Assembly: GCF_013409365.1 (NCBI RefSeq)
Contig: NZ_JACCBA010000001.1
Location: forward strand, 1,798,001-1,862,000
Reading direction: 5' to 3'
From: Actinomadura luteofluorescens
GTDB taxonomy: Bacteria; Actinomycetota; Actinomycetes; Streptosporangiales; Streptosporangiaceae
DNA: 64,000 nucleotides
Shown here: one piece after another, positions 15,889-24,281 of the stretch
How positions within the stretch are numbered: the stretch's first letter is position 1
Layout of the letters: the number at the start of each line of letters is the position of its first letter
Program-made: the position numbers and the translations under genes
Notes under the pieces: generated by a model
Seen by the model: the letters and a program-made list of their open reading frames with translations, nothing else
What the model was told of the DNA's origin: nothing
The model's database searches: none

Positions 15889-18683
15889 ACCGCCTCCTCC
15901 TCGTCCGGCTCGTCCTCCAGGCTCGCCCCGAGCGTGGTGAGGATCGTCAGCACCAGCCCGAGGACCACCAGATACACCCCGATGTCGAAGAACAGGCTGG
16001 TCGGCACGTGGACCTCGCCCAGGACGGGCGGCGACGCGTGCCAGACCTCCCCCTGGAGGAACTCCCCGTGCGGGAACCCGCCGGCCGTCCAGCCGGCCGC
16101 GCCCGTGGCGACCGCGAGCCCGAGGCCGCCGCCGATCAGGACGCTCGGCCGCACCGGCAGCGCGGTCGCCAGCTCCCGCCGCCCGCCCGGCAGGTAGCGC
16201 AGCACGAACGCCATGCCCGCCACGAGCCCGCCCACGAACCCGCCCCCCGGGTGGCCGTGCCCCGCGACGAGCAGGTAGAGGGAGAACACCAGGATCGTCG
16301 GGCCGAGGAACCGCGCCGCGGCCTCCAGCACCACCGACGATCCGCCCAGGGGCGGGCGCCCCGGCGCCGCCAGCCAGCGGCTCCCCGCCTCCCCGGGCCC
16401 GCGCTCGCCGCCGGTCGGGCTCGGCAGCCGCCGCCCGCTGGTCACCAGCCCGACCACGCCCATCGCCGCGACGCCCAGCACCGTGATCTCGCCGAGCGTG
16501 TCGAGCGCCCGCATCTCGACGAGGATCGCGTTCACGACGTTCTCAGCCCCCTCCTCGGCGGCGAGCCGCGCGTACCCGGCACCGACCGGACGGGAGTCGC
16601 GGCTCAGCGCCGCCACCACCAGGAACAGCGCGACGAACCCGCCCAGGCACACGCTGACCGTCCCGGCGACCGCCCTCGCCGGCCCCGTGCGGCGCCTCTC
16701 CGGGTACCGGACCGGCAGCCGCCGCAGCACCAGCACCAGCATGATCAGCGACAGCGTCTCCACGACGAAGAGCGTCAGCGCGAGATCGGGACCGCCCTGC
16801 ACCACGAACAGCCCGCCGACCCCGTAGCCCGTCCCGGCGAGCAGCAGCGCGGCCGTCAGCCTGCGGCGGGCCCGCAGCGCCGCGAGCGCGCAGCCGATCA
16901 CGACCACGGCGAGGACGACCTGCGCGGGGTCGTCCCACGCCCGTAGCCGGGCCACCGGGATCTCCGGGCCCGTCCCCCGGACCAGGGCCGCCACCAGCGC
17001 CGACCCGGGCACCACCAGCGCCATCGCCCCGATCACACCGAGGTAGACGGGCAGCGAACCGATCTGCACGCGCGTGGTGACCGCGTGCGCCCCGGCGAGG
17101 ATCCCCTCGACCGTCCCGTCGTAGTCGCGCTGCGCGTCGAGGAACCGCCACCGCGCCCGCCTGACCGGGAACGTCCGACCGAACAGGACGAACACCACGG
17201 CGCCCACCACGAGCGCGACCACGGAGAGCCACAGCGCCGGCCCGAGGCCGTGCCAGAGGGCGAGCTTGTACTCACCGTCACTCGCCAGCGTGTCCGCATA
17301 GGGCCCGGCGAGCTTCTGCATCACCCCGGGAGCAACACCCAAGGCGAATCCGGCCACGGCGAGGACGACAACGGGTCCCACCAGACCCCAGTGACCCCCG
17401 GGCGTGACCTCGGCCCGGCCGCCGAACGCACCGACCAGGAACCGCACGCCATAGGCCACGGTCAGCGCGGACCCCGCCACGACACCGGCGAGGACGGCCA
17501 CATCCCAACCGCCATGGGCGAACGCCTCCATGGCCGCCTCTTTCGCCACGAACCCCAGGAACGGCGGCAGACCGATCATCGACGCCGTCGCCGCCGTCGC
17601 CGTGACAGCCAGGACCGGCAGCCGCCGCCAGGCTCCCGAGAGCCGGTCGGCGCGGCGCGTCCCCGTCTCGTGCTCCACCGTCCCGACCGTCAGGAACAGC
17701 GGCGCCTTGAACAGCCCGTGGGCCAGCAGCAACGCGGTGCCCGCCAGCGCCGCGGTCCGCGTCCCGTCGCCCAGCAGGACCATCAGTAGGCCGAGCTGGC
17801 TCACCGTCCCGTACGCGAGCAGCCGTTTCAGGTCATGCTGCCGCAGAGCGAGCACCCCGCCCGTCAACAGGCTCAGCAACCCGACCCCCACCACCAGCGG
17901 GCGCCACACCCCGGCGTCGCCGAACGCCGGCGCCAGCCGCGCCACCAGGTAGACACCGGCCTTCACCATGGCCGCGGCGTGCAGATAGGCACTGACCGGC
18001 GTGGGCGCCACCATCGCGGCGGGAAGCCACGCGTGCAGCGGCACCTGCGCCGACTTGGCGAACGCCCCGAGCAGCACCAGCACCACCCCGGCCGTCGCCG
18101 GCGGACCGCTGGGCGGATCGGCCACCATCGCCGAGATCCGGTACGTCCCGGCGGTCTGCCCGAGCAGCACGAACCCGGCGAGCATGACCAGCCCGAACGC
18201 GGTCGTCGTCAGCAGCGCCTGCGCGGCCGCCCGCCTGTCCTCCGCCCGCTCCGGCCGCGTCGCGCCGATGAGCACGAACGAGCTGACCGTGGTCAGCTCC
18301 CAGAACACGTACAGGACGAGGAGGTTGTCGGCCAGCACCAGCCCCGTCATCGCCCCCGCGAACGCGACGAGCGTCCCGATCATCAGCCGTTCGGGACGCT
18401 CGAAGTACCAGCCCGCGTAGCACAGGACGACGGCGCCCACCCCGCCGATCAGCAGCAGCATCACGATGGACAGCGCGTCCAGCCGGAAGTCGAAGACCAG
18501 CCCGAGCTCCGGCGCCCAGTCCAGCCGCGCCGTGACCGCGCCCCGCCCGACCTGCGCGGCGGCCCACCCGGCCGTCACCGCCGGAAGGACCGCGGCGACG
18601 CACGCCATCACGCGCCGACGGCGCCCGAGCACCCAGGGCACCGCCACCGCGACGACGGCATAAGCGAGAACCAGCGCGAGCAT
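15885..18683 (-). CDS. mnhA: Na+/H+ antiporter subunit A fused to subunit B (MnhA-MnhB)
   Basis: A 932-aa polytopic protein. Residues 1-~480 form the ND5-like antiporter core (VLYVFWELTTVSSFVLIG, KSAQVPLHAWLPAAMVAPTPVSAYLHAA, KAPLFLTVGTVEHETGTR). The middle holds the MnhA-specific extension ending in GGPDLALTLFVVETLSLIMLVLVLRRLP. Residues ~790-932 contain the subunit B domain (LVAGHGHPGGGFVGGLVAGMAFVLRYLPGG). There is no separate mnhB, which fits the fusion common in actinobacteria. First gene of the leftward Mrp operon. Confidence 0.93.
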   Translation of the reverse strand: MLALVLAYAVVAVAVPWVLGRRRRVMACVAAVLPAVTAGWAAAQVGRGAVTARLDWAPELGLVFDFRLDALSIVMLLLIGGVGAVVLCYAGWYFERPERLMIGTLVAFAGAMTGLVLADNLLVLYVFWELTTVSSFVLIGATRPERAEDRRAAAQALLTTTAFGLVMLAGFVLLGQTAGTYRISAMVADPPSGPPATAGVVLVLLGAFAKSAQVPLHAWLPAAMVAPTPVSAYLHAAAMVKAGVYLVARLAPAFGDAGVWRPLVVGVGLLSLLTGGVLALRQHDLKRLLAYGTVSQLGLLMVLLGDGTRTAALAGTALLLAHGLFKAPLFLTVGTVEHETGTRRADRLSGAWRRLPVLAVTATAATASMIGLPPFLGFVAKEAAMEAFAHGGWDVAVLAGVVAGSALTVAYGVRFLVGAFGGRAEVTPGGHWGLVGPVVVLAVAGFALGVAPGVMQKLAGPYADTLASDGEYKLALWHGLGPALWLSVVALVVGAVVFVLFGRTFPVRRARWRFLDAQRDYDGTVEGILAGAHAVTTRVQIGSLPVYLGVIGAMALVVPGSALVAALVRGTGPEIPVARLRAWDDPAQVVLAVVVIGCALAALRARRRLTAALLLAGTGYGVGGLFVVQGGPDLALTLFVVETLSLIMLVLVLRRLPVRYPERRRTGPARAVAGTVSVCLGGFVALFLVVAALSRDSRPVGAGYARLAAEEGAENVVNAILVEMRALDTLGEITVLGVAAMGVVGLVTSGRRLPSPTGGERGPGEAGSRWLAAPGRPPLGGSSVVLEAAARFLGPTILVFSLYLLVAGHGHPGGGFVGGLVAGMAFVLRYLPGGRRELATALPVRPSVLIGGGLGLAVATGAAGWTAGGFPHGEFLQGEVWHASPPVLGEVHVPTSLFFDIGVYLVVLGLVLTILTTLGASLEDEPDEEEAV

Positions 18684-18802
18684 GCCGCCGCAGCCCCCCT
18701 CCGCAAGGCACGTCGCCTCCCACTTACCCGATCATCACCCCCGAAACGACCACCCGCCCGCATGGAACCACCAAGATCCACCCGGCGCGGCGCGCCCCGG
18801 CT

Positions 18803-19705
18803 TCACCTACGTGCGGGCGAGTTCTGGCGGACGGTGGTGCGGACCTGGTCACGGAACCACTGGTGGCCCCGATCGGAGGAGTGGCGCGGGTGCCAGGCCA
18901 TGCCGATCTCGATGGGCGGGGTCGCGACGGGGATCGGGAAGGTGCGCAGTCCAAGGGCGGTGAGGGCCTCGGGGAGCCATCCGTCGAGGGTGAGGCAGAC
19001 CAGGTCGCCGGTGCGGGCCATCAGCAGGGCGGCGGTATGGCTCGGGACGACGGCCGCGACCCGGCGGCGCAGCCCCTGCCGGGCGAGCGCGGCGTCGATG
19101 GGCCCATGGCGCTTGCCCTGCCGGGAGATGCCGATGTGGTCGGCGGCGGCGAACCGGCGGGCGTCGACGGGGCCGTCGAACAGGGGGTGGTCGGCTCGGG
19201 CGACGGCGACGAGGGGGACCGACGTCAGGGCCTCGGTGCGGGTCTCGGGGTCCAGATGGTCGAGGACGCCGAGTTCGAGGTCGACCGTGCCCTGGCGCAG
19301 GGCGGGCGTCCCCTCGATCGACTCCGGGAGGAAGACCAGTACGGCCCGGGGCGCCTGGGCGCGGACGCGTTCGGTCAGCGGCGCGGCCAGATTGGCCAGC
19401 AGGAGGTCGCTGACCTGGGCGGTGAACGTCCGGTCCAGGTCGGGAAGGCCGGGCCCGGGCGCCGGGGCGAGGACGGCGTCGGCGTGTTCGAGGAGCGAGC
19501 GGACCTCCTCCCGCAGGCGCACCGCGCGGGGGGTGGGGACCATCTGCTGCCCGGCGCGGACCAGGAGCGGGTCGCCGGTGGTGCGGCGCAGCCGTCCGAG
19601 GGCGCGGCTGACGGCGGCCGGAGAGGTGCCGAGGCGCTCGGCCGCACGGGTGACGCTGTTCTCCTGGAGGAGGGCGTCCAGGGTCGTCAGCAGGTTGAGG
19701 TCCAT
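18803..19705 (-). CDS. LysR family transcriptional regulator
   Basis: A 300-aa regulator. The N-terminal winged helix MDLNLLTTLDALLQENSVTRAAERLGTSPAAVSRALGRLRRTTGDPLLVR is textbook LysR; residues ~90-300 form the periplasmic-binding-like effector domain. ATG 19705 is preferred; the in-frame ATG at 19717 would add only four residues. Divergent from the beta-propeller gene over 118 bp, the usual geometry for a LysR regulator and its target. Confidence 0.9.
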   Translation of the reverse strand: MDLNLLTTLDALLQENSVTRAAERLGTSPAAVSRALGRLRRTTGDPLLVRAGQQMVPTPRAVRLREEVRSLLEHADAVLAPAPGPGLPDLDRTFTAQVSDLLLANLAAPLTERVRAQAPRAVLVFLPESIEGTPALRQGTVDLELGVLDHLDPETRTEALTSVPLVAVARADHPLFDGPVDARRFAAADHIGISRQGKRHGPIDAALARQGLRRRVAAVVPSHTAALLMARTGDLVCLTLDGWLPEALTALGLRTFPIPVATPPIEIGMAWHPRHSSDRGHQWFRDQVRTTVRQNSPARR

Positions 19706-19823
19706 GACACCCCTCATCGAATTGCGTTCGGCGAAACTATCCGTTGCCCATCTTTGCATTGTGCGACATGTCGGTGGTGGCCAAGACTCCAAGCGTCCGC
19801 ACGTTACGAACCCTGGAGTGACC

Positions 19824-20873
19824 ATGACGCAGTCCGTCCGCGCAGGCAGGGAAGGCGACCTGCTGGCGGTGGTGAGCCAGAGCGGCGCCACCGTCTCGTT
19901 CTTCGACGCCGCCGACGACACCCGCGTCGGCGACGTCGACGTCCTCGCCGAACCTCACGAGCTGTGCTTCGACGCCCGCCGGCGGCTCCTGTGGTGCGCC
20001 AGCACCTACCGCTCGGGCTATTACCACGCGAACTCCGGCAGGCGCAGCGAGCTCACCGCCATCGACCCCGACACGCGGCGGATCGTCGAGGTCGTCGACC
20101 TGTCGCCGGAGCACGCGCCGCACGGCCTCGCCCTGGACGCCGAGCGCGGGCTCCTCTACGCGAGCGTCGAGGGATCCGACGAGAGGCCCGGCGGCGTGGT
20201 GGTCGTCGACACCGCCACACGGCGCCCGATCGGGCGGATCGACACCGAGGCCCCGGGCCCGCACTGGTTCGTCATCAGCCCGGACGGGACGACGGGCTAC
20301 GCCACCAACAAGGAGGCGCCGTTCGTCTCGGTCGTCGACCTGGAGAAGGGGACGCTCACCGCCAAGGTCGAAGTCCCCGGCAGCGAGGGACTGGCCGTGT
20401 CACCGGACGGGACGCGGGTGTTCGTCGCCGCGCCCTACGGATCGTTCGCCTCGGGCGCCGAGCCGCCCTCCCCCGGCATCCGGGTCATCGACGCCAAGAC
20501 CGCCGCGGTGACCGAGGTCCTTTCCGTCGAGAACATCGTGTTCCCCGTCCACGTCACGTCGACCGGCAAGGTCCTGGCCGGGGAGCTGCGGATGGCCGCC
20601 GAACCCGGGAGCCCTCTGGGCGGCCACGCCCCCGGCCGGCTGACGGTGTTCTCCGCCGTCTCCGGCGACCGGCTCGGCCATTCGGAGGTCGGCCTGTTCC
20701 CGCTCACGATCACGTCCTCACCGGACGGCGCGCTCGGATACGTCGCCTGCGTCACGTCCTCGACGGTCGACGTCATCGACCTGGAGTCGATGAAGCGGCT
20801 CAACCGGCTCGACATCGCCAAGCGCGGCGAGCCCGGGGCGCACGGCCTGGCCTACATCCCCCGCGCTCGCTGA
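19824..20873 (+). CDS. YncE-like beta-propeller protein
   Basis: A 349-aa protein built of repeated ~45-residue blades: phrases such as GLALDAERGLLYASVEG, FVISPDGTTGYATN, GLAVSPDGTRVFVAA and SSPDGALGYVAC recur with a following VDxAT/VDLEKG turn. This is the YVTN/YncE seven-blade propeller pattern. No signal peptide is evident, so it is probably cytosolic, unlike E. coli YncE. Ligand or enzymatic role is unknown. GGAGTG precedes the ATG. Probably controlled by the divergent LysR protein. Confidence 0.8.
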   Translation: MTQSVRAGREGDLLAVVSQSGATVSFFDAADDTRVGDVDVLAEPHELCFDARRRLLWCASTYRSGYYHANSGRRSELTAIDPDTRRIVEVVDLSPEHAPHGLALDAERGLLYASVEGSDERPGGVVVVDTATRRPIGRIDTEAPGPHWFVISPDGTTGYATNKEAPFVSVVDLEKGTLTAKVEVPGSEGLAVSPDGTRVFVAAPYGSFASGAEPPSPGIRVIDAKTAAVTEVLSVENIVFPVHVTSTGKVLAGELRMAAEPGSPLGGHAPGRLTVFSAVSGDRLGHSEVGLFPLTITSSPDGALGYVACVTSSTVDVIDLESMKRLNRLDIAKRGEPGAHGLAYIPRAR

Positions 20874-20882
20874 CCTGCGGTC

Positions 20883-21410
20883 TCAGGCCTTCGCCCTGAG
20901 ACCGTCCAGCATCACGCGAGTGACGGCGTCGTCCTCCTGGGCGCCGGGACGGCAGACGGCGGTACTGAGGATCTCGACGGCCTCCACCGGGCTGATGTCA
21001 TCGCGCATCGCGCCCTCCTCCTGCACCTCCCGCATGAGGTCCCGGAGGAGGCCGTCGACCTCGTCCTGCAAGGCGATCCTCTCCTGCTGCATCGAATCGC
21101 CATCCGCGGCGGCCTTGATGAGGGCGAACGGCTGACCAGCACAGAAAGCGACGACCCGGGTCAGCACCTCCCAGCGCGGAAGCTCCTGCGCGCGAAGCCG
21201 CCGTATCTCCACTCCAAGGCACCGGAGCGAACCGGTCGCGATCTCCTCGACGAGAGCCCGCCGGTCCGGGAAGTGCCGGTAGAGGGTGCCCACGCCGAGA
21301 TCCGCCGCCCGCGCGATCTCCTCCATGCTGACGCCGGGCCCCCGCTCGACGAACAGCCCGAGAGCGCAGGAAACGATCCGCTCGCGGTTGCGCTTCGCGT
21401 CGGCCCGCAT
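20883..21410 (-). CDS. TetR family transcriptional regulator
   Basis: A 175-aa regulator. The N-terminal helix-turn-helix (RERIVSCALGLFVERGPGVSMEEIARAADLGVGTLYRHFPDRRALVEEI) is a clear TetR domain; residues 60-175 are the ligand and dimerisation part. It is divergent from the LLM oxidoreductase, with inverted repeats in the 90-bp gap. Confidence 0.92.
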   Translation of the reverse strand: MRADAKRNRERIVSCALGLFVERGPGVSMEEIARAADLGVGTLYRHFPDRRALVEEIATGSLRCLGVEIRRLRAQELPRWEVLTRVVAFCAGQPFALIKAAADGDSMQQERIALQDEVDGLLRDLMREVQEEGAMRDDISPVEAVEILSTAVCRPGAQEDDAVTRVMLDGLRAKA

Positions 21411-21443
21411 CGTCCACTCCCCACGGTTAACCGGAACAACAGA

Positions 21444-21468
21444 TTCAGGTTATCCTGCACAACCAGAA
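21444..21468. promoter_or_regulatory. candidate TetR operator/promoter of LLM oxidoreductase
   Basis: TTCAGGTT (21444-21451) and AACCAGAA (21461-21468) are inverted arms (7 of 8 paired) separated by 9 bp, and TATCCT between them could be a -10. A second perfect palindrome, CGGTTAACCG, lies at 21424-21433. Both are in the TetR/LLM divergent gap. Confidence 0.4.
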
Positions 21469-21500
21469 CCGGAAGATCCGATTCACCTTGGGAGCGACTC

Positions 21501-22391
21501 ATGCGCATCGGACTGTTCACCATCGCCGGAACGGCCCCCTTGGACGACCTCGTGACGCAGGTCCGCCAAGCCCGCGACGCCGGCCTCGACAGCGTCTTCT
21601 TCGGCCACGCGGGCTCCTGGGACGCCCTCATGACCGCCGCGGTCGCCGGCCGCGAGGTCCCCGGCATCGAGGTGGGCACGGCGATCGTCCCGACCTACCC
21701 GCGCCACCCCCTCGCCCTGGCGAGCCAGGCTCTCACCGCGCAGGCCATGACGGGCGGCCGCTTCGCCCTCGGCATCGGCCCGAGCCACCCCCAGGTCATC
21801 GAGGGATCGCACGGCATCGCCTACGACCGCCCGGCGCGACACGTCCGCGAGTACCTGTCGGCCCTGCGCCCTCTGCTGCGCGGCGAGGAAGTCGACTACC
21901 ACGGCGAGACTTCGACCGCGGTGGGCAAGCTGGACGCCCCGGGCGCGACCCCGCCGCCGGTGCTGGTGTCAGCGCTGGGCCCGGCCATGCTGCGGATCGC
22001 GGGCGAACTGGCCGACGGCACCGTGACGACCTGGGTGGGCGCCGACGCGATCGCCGACCACATCGTCCCGTCCATCACCAAGGCCGCCGAGGCCGCAGAC
22101 CGCCCCGCACCGCGAGTGCTGGCAGGCGTCATAGCAGCTCTCACCAACGACCCTGACGCCGTCCGCCGCGACCTGGCGGACCAGCTGGGCGCCGCGGCAG
22201 ACTTCCCCGCCTACCGCGCGATCCTCGACCGCCAGGGCCTCTCCGGCGTCCACGAGACCGTCATAGCCGGAGACGAGAGGACGATCACCCGCGAACTGCG
22301 CCGCTTCGCCGACGCAGGCGCAACAGACCTACTGATCAGCCCCCGCAGCGACCCGGCGGAACTCCTCACCCTGGCCGCCTCCCTACGCTGA
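21501..22391 (+). CDS. LLM class F420-dependent oxidoreductase
   Basis: A 296-aa TIM-barrel enzyme of the bacterial luciferase-like monooxygenase superfamily. MRIGLFTIAG, LTAQAMTGGRFALGIGPSHPQVIEG and RPARHVREYLSALRPLL are the signatures of F420-dependent members (TIGR03564-like). It would use reduced F420 (or FMN) to reduce an unknown substrate. The ATG at 21501 follows TTGGGAGCGACTC. Probably repressed by the adjacent TetR protein. Last chromosomal gene before the integrated element. Confidence 0.88.
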   Translation: MRIGLFTIAGTAPLDDLVTQVRQARDAGLDSVFFGHAGSWDALMTAAVAGREVPGIEVGTAIVPTYPRHPLALASQALTAQAMTGGRFALGIGPSHPQVIEGSHGIAYDRPARHVREYLSALRPLLRGEEVDYHGETSTAVGKLDAPGATPPPVLVSALGPAMLRIAGELADGTVTTWVGADAIADHIVPSITKAAEAADRPAPRVLAGVIAALTNDPDAVRRDLADQLGAAADFPAYRAILDRQGLSGVHETVIAGDERTITRELRRFADAGATDLLISPRSDPAELLTLAASLR

Positions 22392-22538
22392 AAACGCCCC
22401 ACCGAATCCGAGGTGGAATGGCGACGTGGGCTGGGTATCTCCGAGAAGGAAGGGAAAACTATCGGCACACCTGAACGTGCTTGAAATGCCGCAACCAGCG
22501 GCAGCGTGAACAGGATCGAAAGCCCGCAACCGGGAGCC

Positions 22539-22585
22539 GGGGAGCGAAGCTCCCCACCGGGGGGTTCCGGGGGGTCGCCCCCCGG
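22539..22585. terminator. two GC-rich hairpins before attL
   Basis: GGGGAGC-GAA-GCTCCCC (22539-22555) and CCGGGGGG-TCG-CCCCCCGG (22567-22585) are perfect hairpins in the 255-bp gap between the LLM gene and attL. No U-tract follows. They could end transcription coming from the LLM gene. The rest of this gap has no recognisable gene. Confidence 0.4.
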
Positions 22586-22645
22586 GCTGGCACGACGGGC
22601 CCCGGCGAAGGCGAGCAAAGCTCGACGAGCAGGGGACCCCGCCTC

Positions 22646-22668
22646 GCTCCCGCGATTGGACTCGAACC
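22646..22668. other. attL (23-bp core, remnant of tRNA-Asn 3' end)
   Basis: This 23-bp sequence is identical to 49068-49090 inside the tRNA-Asn gene; the bases on each side differ. It covers the T-arm 3' part and acceptor strand of the tRNA and is in the same orientation, so it is the displaced original 3' end left by integration. Confidence 0.92.
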
Positions 22669-22774
22669 GGCCACACCAGGCATGTCCCACTTCGCGACTG
22701 TCGTCGACTCCGGCAACGAGCCCACACCCGTCCACACGAGTTCAGGCGCGTCCACCTGGCTTGATACCCACGTT

Positions 22775-22783
22775 GGTACTCAC
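22775..22783 (+). promoter_or_regulatory. candidate integrase arm-type site, left
   Basis: GGTACTCAC occurs here, 107 bp inside attL, and recurs at 48992-49000 just inside attR, with a shorter GGTACTC at 48980-48986. Repeats near both ends of an integrated element are the usual pattern for Int arm binding; function is inferred. Confidence 0.35.
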
Positions 22784-23001
22784 ATCGACAGCAGTCTGAG
22801 GCGTCGATGGCCGACAGAGGCCTCCCAAGGCCAAGGCCTCGTGGTGTACCGGTCATCAACCAGTGGACAACGATCTCCCCAAGAAGACCTGTAGCTCCGG
22901 GGACTCCCGCCCTCCCCACGGAGGCCATCGCCGACTAACATGCTCAGCAGGAACTTGCGGGTCGTACGGTTCCTCCCAGGCCGGAGGGGAAGGGATCGCG
23001 T

Positions 23002-23727
23002 GTGGATGCACCAGATCTCGCCAGCGACAGCATGGCAATCGTCATAAACGGGACTTTTGACCCAATACGAATTACTCCTCACTGGCTACGCCAGATGGAC
23101 TTGATCGCCTTAGAGGATTACGAATCTCAGGAAATTGAAGTCATCAGCCGCGGCGTTGCCATTGTTAAATATGGGTCAATTCAATTGAGAGTGGCCTCGG
23201 ACAAGCTGCAAGTTGCGACAGATGAAATAGTCGACATCGAAGCAGCTAGAGACTTGGCAACTGGGATACTCCTATCGAAAGGGGCTGCCGCGATTGCATC
23301 AATGGGAATCAATCGAGCAGTCCACTTTGAGGCCGCAATAGAAAAATGCCATGCCATTGGGGACTTGCTCGCACCAAAGAAATACTGGAGCGACTTGGTG
23401 GACTTGCCTGGCATGGCGGACCTTACGATCAAGGCTGTGCGAAAGGATGGATACGGTGGCAATATTAATGTCCAAGTTCAACCCTCGGTTATAGTCCGTC
23501 CCGGCGTGTATGTATCCATAAATGACCACTACAATCTGACGCTATCCGAAGCACCTACCGACCGAAACGTGGTGGCGGATCCCGAAGAAGCCGACCCTCA
23601 GATTTCCTCGGAAAAAATCTCTGTAGCAGTAAAAATTCTCACCGAGAAATTCGCCGCCTCCCGCAACCTGTCACAATCCCTTATAAATCGGGTGGCCTCG
23701 CTTGGCGACTCAACAGAGGGGCAATGA
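23002..23727 (+). CDS. uncharacterised cargo protein 1 of three-gene MBL unit
   Basis: A 241-aa soluble protein that I cannot assign to a family with confidence. It has no signal peptide or membrane span and reads as alternating strands and helices. The best-looking conserved blocks are AAIASMGINRAVHFEAAIEK (about 93-112), LLAPKKYWSDL and VIVRPGVYVSINDHYNL (about 161-177); the last ~50 residues are more polar. GTG 23002 is chosen because GGAGGGGAAGGG sits just upstream; ATG 23032 lacks such a site. The gene is visibly richer in A/T than its surroundings. Its stop overlaps the next ATG (ATGA). Confidence 0.75.
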   Translation: MDAPDLASDSMAIVINGTFDPIRITPHWLRQMDLIALEDYESQEIEVISRGVAIVKYGSIQLRVASDKLQVATDEIVDIEAARDLATGILLSKGAAAIASMGINRAVHFEAAIEKCHAIGDLLAPKKYWSDLVDLPGMADLTIKAVRKDGYGGNINVQVQPSVIVRPGVYVSINDHYNLTLSEAPTDRNVVADPEEADPQISSEKISVAVKILTEKFAASRNLSQSLINRVASLGDSTEGQ

Positions 23728-24281
23728 TGGCAATTTCAACGGGCATTACCTCCTCCGAACAAGAGATACTAAACCGTCTTCCCACGGGCGCCTCTACGGA
23801 CATCACGACCGCTGTTCCTTCTACTGCGCCCAAAATCAAAGACGAAGCACCATTCGCTCAACTCTCATCAACGCCCGCTTCCGCCGCGCAGAGCAAAACA
23901 AAGTCTCCTACCTTGACTGTTCGGCCTCCCCAAAGTCGAGGTCCTCGGGGACGCCGTGTCACCGGGCTGGATAAATGGGAAGGAAAAATCCTAGAAGTTC
24001 ACGAAGATACTTTCACCGCAGAATTGCACCTGATCGACCACAGCGGGATGCCAATCACCGCAGACTTTGAGCTTAGCCTTCTGGGCTCGGACGCCGAACA
24101 CGCCACCCCAGGAGATATTTTCTATCTAGCAGTACGCACGGTGAAAGCACCTGGCCAGCGGCCTACGCGGACAGAGAGCCTTAGACTTAGACGGCTGGGG
24201 CGATTCTCCCCCGAAGAAGTTGAAGCTATACAAGCAAGAGCAGACGCCCTTTTGGATCGCCTTGAGCAGCTTTTCGACTGA
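23724..24281 (+). CDS. uncharacterised cargo protein 2 of three-gene MBL unit
   Basis: A 185-aa protein with two parts. Residues 1-~80 are Ser/Thr/Pro/Ala-rich and look disordered. Residues ~83-185 form a compact domain beginning KWEGKILEVHEDTFTAELHL, which alternates like a small beta-barrel, then PGDIFYLAVRTV, RTESLRLRRLGRFSPEEVEAI and a terminal helix. No enzymatic motif is seen. The start ATG overlaps the stop of protein 1, and the gene's end overlaps the start of the MBL gene, so the three proteins are probably made together and may form a complex. Confidence 0.72.
   Translation: MMAISTGITSSEQEILNRLPTGASTDITTAVPSTAPKIKDEAPFAQLSSTPASAAQSKTKSPTLTVRPPQSRGPRGRRVTGLDKWEGKILEVHEDTFTAELHLIDHSGMPITADFELSLLGSDAEHATPGDIFYLAVRTVKAPGQRPTRTESLRLRRLGRFSPEEVEAIQARADALLDRLEQLFD

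Noticed and set aside
22646..22668. Second tRNA-Asn gene
   Set aside because: Only the 3' 22 bases of a tRNA are present; no anticodon or D-arm follows. It is the att remnant.
22481..22894. 137-aa frame spanning attL
   Set aside because: It crosses the host-element boundary and hairpins and has no family pattern; it is a chance GC-rich frame.
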